DNA of 64,000 nt from Mesobacillus jeotgali. Lineage in GTDB: Bacteria > Bacillota > Bacilli > Bacillales > Cytobacillaceae. Below, in pieces: positions 18,104 to 26,609 of the stretch. The translations under genes were made by a program, and so were the position numbers. The DNA lies in assembly GCF_002874535.1 (NCBI RefSeq), contig NZ_CP025025.1, positions 2,093,526-2,157,525 on the forward strand, given 5' to 3'. The notes beneath the pieces are model-generated. The model ran no database searches. It was not told where the DNA came from and saw only the letters and a program-made list of their open reading frames with translations. Each line of letters begins with the position of its first letter. Position 1 is the first letter of the stretch.

Positions 18104-19042
18104 ATGGACCTAAAAATCATCCCCTTAACCTCCAAAAACTTTTCGGAAATTGTACGTGAAACTAGTTCAGAGTTACCTAACATAAATACCATTAAAATGC
18201 TTGAAAAGAAGGCTACTAGAGAAACGATTCAAAAAATTTTGGGAGTGATTACTCCAATTGGCAGATTAATTGGATACGGCATGTATGTTTCTGGCCCATG
18301 GGATCCTATTTTAGAGCCGGGATACGCTGAGGTTTTTATTAAGGTGGATCATGAATATCGTAATCGGGGGATTGGGAGCTGGTTATTAACTGACATAGAA
18401 GATATTGCCCATAAGAACAAGTCCAAAGTTCTCCAGACTCAAATCCAGGATACAAAGGAGAAAGACCTGAATTGGGCTAAAAAGAAAGGCTTTGACATAA
18501 CCAGCCATGTTTTTGAATCTCAATTAGAGATTTCTCAGTTTAGCAAGGATCAGTATAGTTCTATTTTTAAAAGTCTAGAATCATCCGGAATTCGTTTTAC
18601 TACTTTGGATGATTGCTCAAAGGATAAAGATACTCAAAATCGGTTTTGGGATTTCTGGTGGCAGCTTGTGACTGATGTTCCAGGAATGAAAGGAAAGCAT
18701 CGTCCGGATAATGATAGAATGATAGCCTTGTTGAAAGATTTTGATAAGAAGGGCTTTATTTTAGCGGTTGATGGCGATCAATGGATTGCTATGTCTATGA
18801 TCGTAAAGGAAAATGAGGATGTCTACTATAATTCGATGACTGGAGTAGATCAGCGATACCGTGGAAAAGGGCTTGCCCAGGCGGTAAAAATAAAAGCGAT
18901 TGAATATGCCTTGCAAAACAAAGTGAGATATATTCGGACCCATAACAATTCCAAAAATGCACCAATGCTTTATGTTAATAGAAAGTTAGGTTATGAAGAA
19001 AAACCCGGAATTTACGGCTTAACAAAGCAAATTGGAGATTAA
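18104..19042 (+). CDS. Tandem-domain GNAT acetyltransferase
   Basis: A 312-residue protein made of two GNAT-like halves. The first contains AEVFIKVDHEYRNRGIGSWL (about residues 75-95) and the second GVDQRYRGKGLAQAVKIKA (about residues 246-264), each with the R/QxxGxG/A pyrophosphate loop. The second half also shows YIRTHNNSKNAPMLYVNRKL, the late GNAT strand and helix. Two-domain GNATs occur in mycothiol synthase and antibiotic-modifying groups; no assignment is made. ATG 18104 follows a strong AAGGAGGTG. It is third in the GNAT run, 18 bases after the AAC(6')-like gene. Confidence 0.85.
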   Translation: MDLKIIPLTSKNFSEIVRETSSELPNINTIKMLEKKATRETIQKILGVITPIGRLIGYGMYVSGPWDPILEPGYAEVFIKVDHEYRNRGIGSWLLTDIEDIAHKNKSKVLQTQIQDTKEKDLNWAKKKGFDITSHVFESQLEISQFSKDQYSSIFKSLESSGIRFTTLDDCSKDKDTQNRFWDFWWQLVTDVPGMKGKHRPDNDRMIALLKDFDKKGFILAVDGDQWIAMSMIVKENEDVYYNSMTGVDQRYRGKGLAQAVKIKAIEYALQNKVRYIRTHNNSKNAPMLYVNRKLGYEEKPGIYGLTKQIGD

Positions 19043-19086
19043 TCATCACTGAAGAAGTATTTGATTATTGTATTGGGGGACTTGGT

Positions 19087-19629
19087 ATGACCTTTGATCA
19101 AGAAAATAAAACAATTACTACTAAAAGGCTATTTCTTCGGATGTTTCAAAAATCCGACGCTGCAGATGTTGCCAAGCTCTGTAATAACTATAATATTTTT
19201 AAAAATACTTTGTACCTGCCTTATCCCTACAGAATAGAAGATGCTTTATTATGGATGGAAAGCCATCTTGAAAATTATGAAACTAGTAAGTCATACGAGT
19301 TCGCTGTCACAGATAAGGAAAGTGGAGAATTATTCGGCGCTATAGCCTTATCTAACCACCAGAGGTTCAATCATGGTGAAATAGCTTACTGGATTGGTGA
19401 AGAATACTGGGGAAGAGGATATGCAACAGAGGTAGCAGAAGCAATCGTGCAATTTGCGTTCAATGAAAAGAAATACCATAAAGTATTTGCTCGCTGCTTT
19501 CATTCCAATCCGGCTTCAGGACGTGTTTTGCAAAAGTTAGGAATGAGGGAAGAAGGTATTTTAATTGACCATGTCATGAAAGAAAACCGTTATGAAGATT
19601 TAGTCCATTATGGGATTATTAACACATAA
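19087..19629 (+). CDS. GNAT N-acetyltransferase (RimJ/RimL-like)
   Basis: A 180-residue single-domain GNAT protein. TKRLFLRMFQKSDAADVAKL is the standard RimJ/RimL opening; IAYWIGEEYWGRGYATEVAEA is the acetyl-CoA loop; FARCFHSNPASGRVLQKLGM is the late conserved segment. This pattern is shared by ribosomal-protein N-acetyltransferases and many relatives of unknown target. ATG 19087 has GGGGGA about 6 bases upstream. It closes the four-gene GNAT run and is followed by a bidirectional terminator shared with the opposite-strand SDR remnant. Confidence 0.9.
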   Translation: MTFDQENKTITTKRLFLRMFQKSDAADVAKLCNNYNIFKNTLYLPYPYRIEDALLWMESHLENYETSKSYEFAVTDKESGELFGAIALSNHQRFNHGEIAYWIGEEYWGRGYATEVAEAIVQFAFNEKKYHKVFARCFHSNPASGRVLQKLGMREEGILIDHVMKENRYEDLVHYGIINT

Positions 19630-19658
19630 AAAATGCTCAGGCAACCCTGAGCATTTTT
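19629..19658. terminator. Bidirectional terminator
   Basis: AAAAATGCTCAGG and CCTGAGCATTTTT form a perfect 13-bp stem with T tracts in both directions. Confidence 0.9.
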
Positions 19659-19661
19659 CCT

Positions 19662-20443
19662 TTATAACAGCGATTCCGCTCCATCTATATAGACTTCTGT
19701 GCCGGTAATATGCGAAGACAGGTCAGATGCTAGAAAGTAGACGAGGTCTGCTACTTGTTCTGGCTTTCCGGCGTGTTCTTCCAGTGGTTGATTACCTTTA
19801 GGATATTCTACTGGGATTTTGATTTTTTCTAGTTCATCCTCTTGCGGGAAGGTGTTTTTCCCTATGTTAGTTTCAATAGCACCCGGACAAATGATATTGA
19901 CCCTTATTTTATATTGCGCAAGTTCCAGTGCTGCCATTTTACCGAAACCGGTTTGACCGATTTTGGAAGTACTGTATGCAGACATCCCGAAATTCTTATA
20001 AATTCTGTTTCCGTTATTTAGCTCGTGATGATGATGCTGCCGCCGTGATTCTTCATATGTGGGATTGCATATTTTACTGTTAGGAAGGTTCCTTTGAGGT
20101 TCGTGTTGATGGTTTCGTCCCAATCCTCTGGAGCCAGGTCTTCTATTGGGGCAATGACACCATTGATGCCAGCATTGGCAAATACGATATCGACTCTTCC
20201 CCATGCAGCAACAACCTTTTGATAGCTTCGTTCCATTTCTCTTGGATTTGCAATATCGCATTCGATGATCAGTGCGCTTCCGCCAGACTCTTCAATTGAC
20301 TCCTTAACATCCCTGGAATTCTCTTCCTTCACATCGATTAAGGCAACTTTTACACCCTCCTTGGCCATTTTTATAGCTGCAGCTCTTCCAATTCCGGAGC
20401 TGGCACCTGTTATTAACGCGACTTTTCCATCTAGTTGACTCAA
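19662..20443 (-). pseudogene. Short-chain dehydrogenase/reductase, frameshifted
   Basis: Two frames on the minus strand together make one complete classical SDR of about 260 residues. The first (20018-20443) has MSQLDGKVALITGASSGIGR with the cofactor-binding TGxxxGIG and VFANAGING, and ends at HGGSIIITS. The second frame continues NGNRIYKNFGMSAYSTSKIG, containing the catalytic YxxxK, to IRVNIICPGAIET and the C-terminal VYIDGAESLL. They join near 20015-20022. Adding one base in AGCTAAATAACGG restores the usual ITSS-x-NG sequence, so a one-base deletion (or a sequencing error) is the likely cause. A GGCAGC-rich ribosome binding region precedes the ATG. If the shift is real, the enzyme lacks its active-site half. 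Confidence 0.85.
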
Positions 20444-20665
20444 AATAGCTGCCTCCTTTCCTGGTGATACGAATATTTTTAACTATGCCCCATTCTCTGA
20501 AAAATAAAACAGTGGAAACTAGCAAACTGTCATTCTATGAAACTTTTTCCATGCTTGTTCGTAATAAATAATAAGCCTCCTTATAATTGGAGGATTTTTC
20601 ATCATCTGGATTTGTCGATTGAAAGGGTAATTTGTAATTTTTCGGTGATACAGGAGGTTAAATAC

Positions 20666-21373
20666 ATGGACAAGCAGGAAAAAGTTATTACTAAGCTTGA
20701 TGAACTATTGACTGAGATAAGGGCGGGAAGAGAGGAAAGCTCGGCTACTCTGGCTGCACATCCAGCGAGGTCATCAAAGATTAGTACAATTAGCAGGATT
20801 CTAATTGTTTTACTTTTCATAGCTTCAGGCATAGGTGCTGGATTCTGGTATGTTACGGGGAGCACAGGCAAGGCTGAGTCGACTGTATTCATTGAACAAG
20901 TACACGGTTTGGCAACGTTGGCCACGGCAGAGGCACATGTGAAGGTAATCCTTGAGCAAGAAGATAATGAGTTATTCGGGGAGAAAATTAACCTTAATAT
21001 ACCGGGGACAAAGCGTGAATTGCTATTGATCGTTCCAGCAACTGTGATAGCGGGTGTTGATTTACAGTCTATTGACGAAGAAGAAATAAGGGTTGATGAC
21101 GAGAAGAATGTTGTAGAGATTGCATTGCCTGATGCAAAATTCATTCAGGAGCCAGCCATTGAAATGGACAAGGTAAGGACATTTTCGGATGAAGGCCTTC
21201 TCCGTGGAAAAGTACAGTGGGATCAAGGATTCGATTTAGCCGCTATAGCCCAGGAACAAATTAAGCAGGAAGCAATAGAGGCGGGTATTTTACAAAAAGC
21301 AGATGAAAATGCTGAAAAAGTATTGAAGGAATTTTTCGGACACTTGGGATATAAGGTCATTATAAATAGATAA
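20666..21373 (+). CDS. DUF4230 domain membrane-anchored protein
   Basis: A 235-residue protein with a short charged N-terminus, one transmembrane helix (ISRILIVLLFIASGIGAGFWY, residues about 43-62) and an extracytoplasmic domain matching DUF4230: LATAEAHVKVILEQEDN, LLLIVPATVIAGVDLQSID, VEIALPDAKFIQEPAIE, and a late helix rich in Glu and Ala. ATG 20666 has AGGAGG 8 bases upstream; an in-frame extension to 20537 lacks support. The family is common in Bacillales and of unknown function. It is divergent from the SDR remnant and appears monocistronic. Confidence 0.85.
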   Translation: MDKQEKVITKLDELLTEIRAGREESSATLAAHPARSSKISTISRILIVLLFIASGIGAGFWYVTGSTGKAESTVFIEQVHGLATLATAEAHVKVILEQEDNELFGEKINLNIPGTKRELLLIVPATVIAGVDLQSIDEEEIRVDDEKNVVEIALPDAKFIQEPAIEMDKVRTFSDEGLLRGKVQWDQGFDLAAIAQEQIKQEAIEAGILQKADENAEKVLKEFFGHLGYKVIINR

Positions 21374-21413
21374 TAATGTTATGTAAATTGGATCTAAAAT
21401 TGAGCCGTTCAAA

Positions 21414-21450
21414 AAACCGGTAATTGAGTAAACCGGTAATTGAGTAAAAC
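21414..21450. repeat. Short tandem repeat related to array A
   Basis: Two 16-bp copies of AAACCGGTAATTGAGT followed by AAAAC. The block AACCGGTAAT is identical to part of the 21-bp units at 6616-6800. Confidence 0.6.
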
Positions 21451-21604
21451 ATTAAAATTATCTACTCCTTTTAAAAATATATTGTTCTTCTTAAATATTT
21501 TCATCCATCTTGTAAATATTATTAATAAACCCAAGTGTTGGACATGGTAGCGAGTCACTACAGAACTTAGCCATTTGACAATAGATTAAAATGAGGTGAA
21601 ATGG

Positions 21605-21745
21605 ATGAGAATTTGCGAAGTTTGTGGACGGAAGGATGTTTCAGAGAACAAGGAAGAAAAGCTTTTTCAACCCGTTAGGCTTCATGTATGCGAGAGCTGC
21701 AAGCAGAACCGTAGGATGACACCTCTTGGTGATTGGGCATTCTAA
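21605..21745 (+). CDS. Small zinc-ribbon-like protein (46 aa)
   Basis: A 46-residue frame with GAGGTG 5 bases before ATG 21605 and an intrinsic terminator straight after the stop. It contains two CxxC pairs (ICEVCG near the N-terminus and VCESCKQNRR 24 residues later), the arrangement of a zinc ribbon that coordinates one zinc. The tail RMTPLGDWAF is aromatic. Such tiny zinc-ribbon proteins in Bacilli are mostly uncharacterised. It is too short for most automatic callers, but the signals on both sides support it. Confidence 0.75.
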   Translation: MRICEVCGRKDVSENKEEKLFQPVRLHVCESCKQNRRMTPLGDWAF

Positions 21746-21748
21746 ATG

Positions 21749-21775
21749 GATCCAGGCGAAGGCCTGGATCTTTTA
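21749..21775 (+). terminator. Intrinsic terminator
   Basis: GATCCAGGC and GCCTGGATC around a 4-base loop, followed by TTTTATT. Confidence 0.85.
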
Positions 21776-22101
21776 TTGTATAAGTAATTATAAATTCAAT
21801 CTTGCTCCAGCGCTAGCTGTTCTTATAAAGGTAAAGGCTTTCAAAATCGAGAGCCTAGTTTTCATCCAAGCCGTCAATAGAGACAAGCTGTCTTTCTTCA
21901 TGTGTTCTTCAAGGTGAATAACAGAAAAATTACTTTTAAAAATCTTATTGACATAGATTTTCCTTATTTTCATGGTATAACAGGGATTTACCTATTTTTA
22001 AGGTGATTAAATCTCTTTGGATATTTGTTATTCAGCTGCTCGATAAAATCTGCACAAATTCATGATATATATTTCTTATAAAATGGGGAGGGAAAGTTAG
22101 T
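21776..22101. other. Intergenic stretch without a supported gene
   Basis: A short minus-strand frame (21788-21973) has no ribosome binding site and no recognisable content. The right part should hold the promoter of the YdhK gene. I see nothing else in it. Confidence 0.5.
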
Positions 22102-22659
22102 ATGAAACTAAACAGTAGGTTAGTAATGGTATTATTATCAATTACCACGGCACTATTTTTAACAGCTTGCTCTGGTGAAAAAGAAAAGTCAAGCACTGAG
22201 GATCACAACAGCCATGCAAATATGGAGCATTCGGGATCAGGCGAACTGCCTGAAGGTCTAAAGGAAGCCTCGGACCCAACATACAAAGTTGGCAGCAAGG
22301 CTATCATCACGGACGATCACATGCCAGGCATGGATGGGGCAGAAGCGGAGGTCGTCGGTGCATATGATACCGTCGTCTATTCGTTATCCTATGACCCTAC
22401 GAATGGTGGAGACCGAGTGGAACAGCATAAGTGGGTCATCCATGAAGAACTGCTTGATGCCGGAGACAAACCGTTAAAGGCAGGGGATGAAGTTACGATC
22501 AATACTGATCATATGGAAGGAATGAAAGGAGCAAAAGCGGTTATTGATTCAGCTGAAGAAATGACAGTATATATGGTCGATTTTACGCCAACAGATGGCT
22601 CTGAGAAAGTCACGAACCATCAGTGGGTAACCGAAGACGAACTTTCTCCTGTTAAATAA
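22102..22659 (+). CDS. YdhK family lipoprotein (tandem DUF1541)
   Basis: A 185-residue exported lipoprotein: the signal sequence ends in the lipobox LTAC, followed by a His-rich linker (DHNSHANMEHSG). The mature part is a tandem duplication. Repeat 1 has DHMPGMDGAEAEVVGAYDT and QHKWVIHEEL; repeat 2 has DHMEGMKGAKAVIDSAEE and NHQWVTEDEL. This is the DUF1541 arrangement of B. subtilis YdhK. The His/Met-rich DHMxGM motifs suggest metal (copper) contact, which is inference. ATG 22102 follows GGGGAGGG. It would sit on the outer face of the membrane. Confidence 0.9.
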   Translation: MKLNSRLVMVLLSITTALFLTACSGEKEKSSTEDHNSHANMEHSGSGELPEGLKEASDPTYKVGSKAIITDDHMPGMDGAEAEVVGAYDTVVYSLSYDPTNGGDRVEQHKWVIHEELLDAGDKPLKAGDEVTINTDHMEGMKGAKAVIDSAEEMTVYMVDFTPTDGSEKVTNHQWVTEDELSPVK

Positions 22660-22742
22660 TATCGAAGATTGCCAAAATCATGCAGGATTGTCCCTCATTT
22701 AGTATGGGTATATAAGTACTAAGAAATGAGGAGGGATAACTC

Positions 22743-22856
22743 ATGACAAAACTAATAAAGACAGCTATCAAATGGGGACCAGTTCTATACCCAATCGTGA
22801 AAAAATTGATAGATAGTAAAAAATCAGCAAAACTGAAGAACAGCTATTCAAAATAA
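22743..22856 (+). CDS. Tiny basic protein (37 aa)
   Basis: A 37-codon frame with an excellent GAGGAGGG site and a terminator directly after it. The product begins MTKLIKTAIKWGPVLYPIVK and ends with a Lys/Ser-rich tail (KLIDSKKSAKLKNSYSK), giving a strongly basic amphipathic peptide. It could sit at the membrane surface; no family is recognised. It lies 83 bases after the YdhK gene with no terminator visible between, so the two could be cotranscribed. Confidence 0.7.
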   Translation: MTKLIKTAIKWGPVLYPIVKKLIDSKKSAKLKNSYSK

Positions 22857-22866
22857 TTTTCAAACG

Positions 22867-22912
22867 AAAGACCGTACAGGTGTCATAAGCTGACGATTGT
22901 GCGGTCTTTTTC
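22867..22912 (+). terminator. Intrinsic terminator
   Basis: AAAGACCGtACA and TGTgCGGTCTTT pair across a 23-base loop, followed by T. Confidence 0.75.
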
Positions 22913-23044
22913 TCTTTGCGCCAAATGGCAGAAAGGTAAATAATCTTTATATTTCAGACTATTGTTCATGTTATAATGGTAAAATGAATCATAAACTATG
23001 TATATAAAGTTGGCTTGCATGGGTCTAGTAAAAGGAAGGTATCT

Positions 23045-24211
23045 ATGGGCGAGGAAAATATAACGAGAATTGAAATGAATGGCAAGGAATACATATTGAT
23101 TGGAACTGCACATGTATCCAAGCACAGTGCGGAGCAGGTGAAGGAAGTAATTGAAGCTGAGAGACCGGATTCTGTCTGTGTAGAATTGGACGAGCAGCGC
23201 TATAAGACGATCTCCGAGGGTTCAAAGTGGCAGGAGATGGATATCATCCAGGTCATTAAAGAAAAACGGGCTTCTTTATTATTGATGAACCTCGCTATTT
23301 CGTCTTTTCAAAATCGGATGGCGAAGGAGCTTGGGATCAAAGCAGGACAGGAGATGATCCAGGGGATTGAATCCGCAAAGGAAGTCGGAGCTGAACTTGT
23401 TCTAGCAGATCGAAATATCCAGATTACTTTTTCAAGGATTTGGGGAAATCTTGGCTTGAAAGGAAAGGCCATTTTGCTCAGCCAGATCATTACGAGTATC
23501 TTCAGCCGGGACAGCATCTCGGAGGAAGAATTGGAAAAGCTGAAGGATCAGGATACGATCAACGCGATGCTGAATGAATTCACTGAGACATTTCCACGGT
23601 TGAAAAAGCCATTGATTGACGAGCGTGACCAATATTTAGCTCAGAAAATCAAGGAAGCGCCTGGAGAAAAAATTGTCGCTGTCCTGGGGGCTGCACACGT
23701 ACCAGGAATCAAAGAAGAAATAAAAAAAGAGCATGATTTGAATAAATTAAGAGCGATACCGCCGAAATCCAATTGGCCAAAAATCATTGGCTGGAGCATT
23801 CCTGTATTGATCCTTGCTATCATCGTCTATACTTTTTTAGCTAACCCATCTGCGGGTTTTGCGCAAACAGTCAGCTGGATCTTATGGAACGGAAGCCTTT
23901 CCGCCCTGGGAGCTGCCATCGCAATGGGGCATCCACTGACCATTTTGACAGCATTTATAGCAGCACCGATCACTTCATTAAATCCTTTGCTTGCTGCGGG
24001 CTGGTTTGCCGGTTTGGCACAAGCGTATATCCGCAGGCCGAGTGTTAAGGACTTTGAGACACTATCTGAAGATGTTTTTAGTTTAAAAGGATTTTGGCGA
24101 AACAAAGTCAGCCGAGTGTTGCTGATCGTTGTACTTGCCAATCTGGGAAGTTCACTTGGAACCTTCATAGGCGGCGCTGATGTCATCAGGGTCTTTATTG
24201 AGAATTTATAA
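23045..24211 (+). CDS. TraB/PrgY family protein
   Basis: A 388-residue protein of the TraB/PrgY (pheromone shutdown) family. The N-terminal domain opens YILIGTAHVSKHSAEQV and VCVELDEQRYK, with the conserved GTAH and E-x2-R; ADRNIQITFSRIWGNL and VAVLGAAHVPGI are further family motifs. The C-terminal third holds about four hydrophobic segments (WSIPVLILAIIVYTFLA, then GHPLTILTAFIAAPITSLN), placing it in the membrane. In enterococci PrgY limits pheromone activity, and eukaryotic TRABD2 relatives are proteases. The role in Bacillaceae is unknown. ATG 23045 follows GGAAGG; an upstream in-frame ATG at 23015 is less likely. A terminator follows. Confidence 0.9.
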   Translation: MGEENITRIEMNGKEYILIGTAHVSKHSAEQVKEVIEAERPDSVCVELDEQRYKTISEGSKWQEMDIIQVIKEKRASLLLMNLAISSFQNRMAKELGIKAGQEMIQGIESAKEVGAELVLADRNIQITFSRIWGNLGLKGKAILLSQIITSIFSRDSISEEELEKLKDQDTINAMLNEFTETFPRLKKPLIDERDQYLAQKIKEAPGEKIVAVLGAAHVPGIKEEIKKEHDLNKLRAIPPKSNWPKIIGWSIPVLILAIIVYTFLANPSAGFAQTVSWILWNGSLSALGAAIAMGHPLTILTAFIAAPITSLNPLLAAGWFAGLAQAYIRRPSVKDFETLSEDVFSLKGFWRNKVSRVLLIVVLANLGSSLGTFIGGADVIRVFIENL

Positions 24212-24217
24212 GGATTA

Positions 24218-24247
24218 GAACGAAATCTACATGATTTCGTTCTTTTT
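24218..24247 (+). terminator. Intrinsic terminator after the TraB gene
   Basis: GAACGAAATC and GATTTCGTTC form a perfect 10-bp stem, followed by seven T. Confidence 0.9.
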
Positions 24248-24346
24248 TTAAGTTTTGCGATTTAAAGAAGAAAATTGATGAAAAAAAAGGAATTCTGTTA
24301 CATAAAATGGAATAAGAAAAGGAAAAGTTTTTACAGGAGTGATATT

Positions 24347-24553
24347 TTGAACGTCTTAAAACCTGCCATGTCGATTTCGATCTTAATTCATTTTCTATAC
24401 ATACTAGGTATTCTGTTTTTTGCTAACTATAAGAACATTGCTTTTCCTCAAGGTGAAATTCCAGTCTTTCTGCTGTTTTCAACTTTCGTTTTTGCGGCAA
24501 TAATCAGTTTGATTCTCAGGGCAATTGGCAACAATACAAAATTAAAAAGCTAG
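24347..24553 (+). CDS. Small two-helix membrane protein (68 aa)
   Basis: A short membrane protein with two hydrophobic segments (ISILIHFLYILGILFFA and FLLFSTFVFAAIISLILRA) separated by a short loop, and a polar tail. The frame runs upstream to 24275, but the TTG at 24347 has AGGAG 7 bases upstream and matches a normal membrane-protein start, so TTG is chosen. No family is recognised. It stands alone between the TraB gene and a minus-strand tiny gene. Confidence 0.6.
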   Translation: MNVLKPAMSISILIHFLYILGILFFANYKNIAFPQGEIPVFLLFSTFVFAAIISLILRAIGNNTKLKS

Positions 24554-24649
24554 AGTAGTCCTGAAGACCTTAACTAGAAATAGGCAAAAAAAATCATCCT
24601 CAATGGTAGGATGACAAGAAGATGAACGTACAACCGTAAGGCGGAATAG

Positions 24650-24745
24650 CTATTTCGCCTTGCTTTTTGATTTCTTTTGAAACTCAGACTGACGCTTTGC
24701 ATCCTTTTTAAAAGCTTCCATTGCCTTGCTGTACAACAAACTCAC
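24650..24745 (-). CDS. Tiny Lys/Ser-rich protein (31 aa)
   Basis: A 31-codon frame opening at GTG with GGGGAGG 8 bases upstream, the best ribosome binding site in this stretch. The product (MSLLYSKAMEAFKKDAKRQS, then EFQKKSKSKAK) is a highly charged basic helix without cysteines or membrane segments. A palindrome (AAGGCGGAATAG and CTATTTCGCCTT) spans its stop and could end transcription. No family is recognised. The call rests on the ribosome binding site and composition only. Confidence 0.45.
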   Translation of the reverse strand: MSLLYSKAMEAFKKDAKRQSEFQKKSKSKAK

Positions 24746-25158
24746 CTTCAGCACCTCCCCATATCATTCTTATTACGTTCGTTCCCCGTGTATACTATTC
24801 TAAAACTTAAATTTGAAACAAATATTTAAAAAGATATTTGCTATTATGTTCCTTCTGAGAAGGGAGAGAAAGACCGTTTACTTTTAACATCCTGAGTAAT
24901 GAAGAAAAGACGCCCGGATTAATGGACGTCTTCCTGTTACTTTTTATTTACTTGTTTCCCGCTTTTTTTCTGGCTTTGAGATTTGGAATTTCCTACCTGA
25001 AACTCGGCGCCCAGCTCAATGTCATTTCTTTTATCATGCTTTTCAGTTTGTTCTCTTGTTTGATCCCTATTGTGCATACCTTGTCTTGCCATTCAATTCA
25101 GCTCACTTTCGTTTGGATTATCTAAATGGCCTTATTATTATGTTCATTTTAAAAATAA
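24746..25158. other. Intergenic stretch with only a doubtful hydrophobic frame
   Basis: A plus-strand frame at 24922-25125 encodes a 67-residue hydrophobic sequence but lacks a ribosome binding site. Its start lies within a hairpin (AAGACG and CGTCTT at about 24908-24933). No other gene signal is seen. Confidence 0.4.
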
Positions 25159-25638
25159 TTATTGATGTGTACTATCTGAATACCCTCGAATGACTTTGTC
25201 GTAAAATACCTGAAATCCATATAGAACTAAGGTTTTGAATAGGAACACAATCGATAATTGGAACTTGGTTAGCCGAACCAATGAGACATAGCCAAATTTC
25301 TTGAAGATGTCCACAGCGTAATAAGTAAACAGCGAGTCAATCAAGATATTGACCAATAAATACAGGTTGAATTTTTTATAGGTGTATTTCATGATCCAGA
25401 AGGAGCCTATAAAAAACGGACCCCAGATTAAAGGCAGTTCACCCAATACGTTTGGTTTAATTTTAAACGGGAACCACCACCATTTTCTCTTTTCAGCTAA
25501 TCTTCCTTCAAACATTAAATAAATTCCCATGAACAATGTACCGGGCAGGAACTTCCTGAACGTTTGTTTACCTAGAAGAGGCAGCGAAAGCCAGGGCAGG
25601 ACAGCCATTAAGAATATGTAAAGTTTTAGATTTCTCAT
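25159..25638 (-). CDS. Multi-spanning membrane protein (159 aa), CBO0543-like
   Basis: A 159-residue integral membrane protein with about four to five hydrophobic segments, many Trp/Phe residues and a short basic loop (EGRLAEKRKWWWFPFKIKP). It resembles small Bacillales membrane proteins annotated CBO0543 family; that match is from memory of the pattern and is not certain. ATG 25638 is chosen because AAAGGTG lies about 6 bases upstream; an in-frame GTG at 25647 is inside that site. No neighbours on the same strand. Function unknown. Confidence 0.65.
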   Translation of the reverse strand: MRNLKLYIFLMAVLPWLSLPLLGKQTFRKFLPGTLFMGIYLMFEGRLAEKRKWWWFPFKIKPNVLGELPLIWGPFFIGSFWIMKYTYKKFNLYLLVNILIDSLFTYYAVDIFKKFGYVSLVRLTKFQLSIVFLFKTLVLYGFQVFYDKVIRGYSDSTHQ

Positions 25639-25779
25639 TAGCAACACCTTTTGGTAGAGAATATGGATTGTTTTTCTTAGTATCTCAAATCAGGCTAAAA
25701 GTATTAAATATTTCTTGATGTCATCATTTCTTTCTTTCTTGAACAGTAAGTATAAGAGTAGGAAAAGGAGGGGAGAGAT

Positions 25780-26592
25780 ATGATTTCTCTTTGGGATGAA
25801 CATTCATTTTGGGTTGAAATGCTGCGGGATCACGCTTATTTTGTCAGGGACGGGTTGTCAGTGAGTGAAACGGAGTATGTGAAAATTGCTCAGCAATTCA
25901 TTGGTTTATATGATGACCTTTTAGCTCATTTGCAGTCAATACCGCGACAATCTGGCCACCAGGACAGTCAGATGATTGAATTTTCGAGAAAAGCGTGGAA
26001 GGTCGTTAAAAACTATTATGATTTTGAAGGTACTCTACAATCATTAAGGATAGATAATAAAGTAAACCTTAGTCTGTCGCCAACCTATTTAAACGGTACC
26101 TTGAGTGAAAACCAGGAATATTTACGGATTTTGAACTATCTTGTGCAGGGCCAGGAACCAGTGCGGCTGTCAGCAACTCAGGTTATGGACCTCTGGCTTG
26201 AAGATCAACTCGGTCACGCGGTGCTTTTTGAAAATCTGCTTGACCCGATCGAAGTTGGAGCCAACACAGCAGTACAAGAATTTAAAGGCAGATTCCAGCT
26301 ATATATTGTCCAAAATCATCATTTGAAAAATTATTTACGGGTTAAACAGCCAGGCTTTGCCCGACAACAGGAATTCATTTATGAAGTAGGGAATACGACG
26401 CTGGAAATGAATCAGTTCATTAAAAATATGGTAGAGAAATACAAAGGAGATACGCTTTTGAATAAATCCAATCTTCGCTTTCTGGAGCATCACTTTCCAG
26501 AAACATGCTACTTTCTCGCCAGTTTAAGCTACTATGAACCAAGGTTGCAGTCTTTAGTAGGAAATTGTTCTTTATCGAAGCCATCTTTTTAG
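25780..26592 (+). CDS. DUF2935 domain protein
   Basis: A 270-residue, mostly helical soluble protein with two similar halves. The first opens LWDEHSFWVEMLRDHAYFVR and the second VMDLWLEDQLGHAVLFENLL, each with the ExxFW...DHA or E...GHA pattern typical of DUF2935. Conserved His and Glu residues suggest a four-helix metal-binding bundle similar to ferritin-like folds, which is inference. ATG 25780 follows AGGAGGGGAG. DUF2935 is common in spore-forming Firmicutes and lacks a firm function. Monocistronic, ending at a terminator shared with tenA. Confidence 0.88.
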   Translation: MISLWDEHSFWVEMLRDHAYFVRDGLSVSETEYVKIAQQFIGLYDDLLAHLQSIPRQSGHQDSQMIEFSRKAWKVVKNYYDFEGTLQSLRIDNKVNLSLSPTYLNGTLSENQEYLRILNYLVQGQEPVRLSATQVMDLWLEDQLGHAVLFENLLDPIEVGANTAVQEFKGRFQLYIVQNHHLKNYLRVKQPGFARQQEFIYEVGNTTLEMNQFIKNMVEKYKGDTLLNKSNLRFLEHHFPETCYFLASLSYYEPRLQSLVGNCSLSKPSF

Positions 26593-26609
26593 TAAAAATA
26601 ATTGATTAA

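Noticed and set aside
21788-21973. 61-aa minus-strand frame
   Set aside because: No ribosome binding site, no recognisable domain, and it ends close to a plus-strand terminator.
24922-25125. 67-aa hydrophobic plus-strand frame
   Set aside because: No ribosome binding site, and the start lies in a hairpin; hydrophobicity can arise from T-rich DNA.
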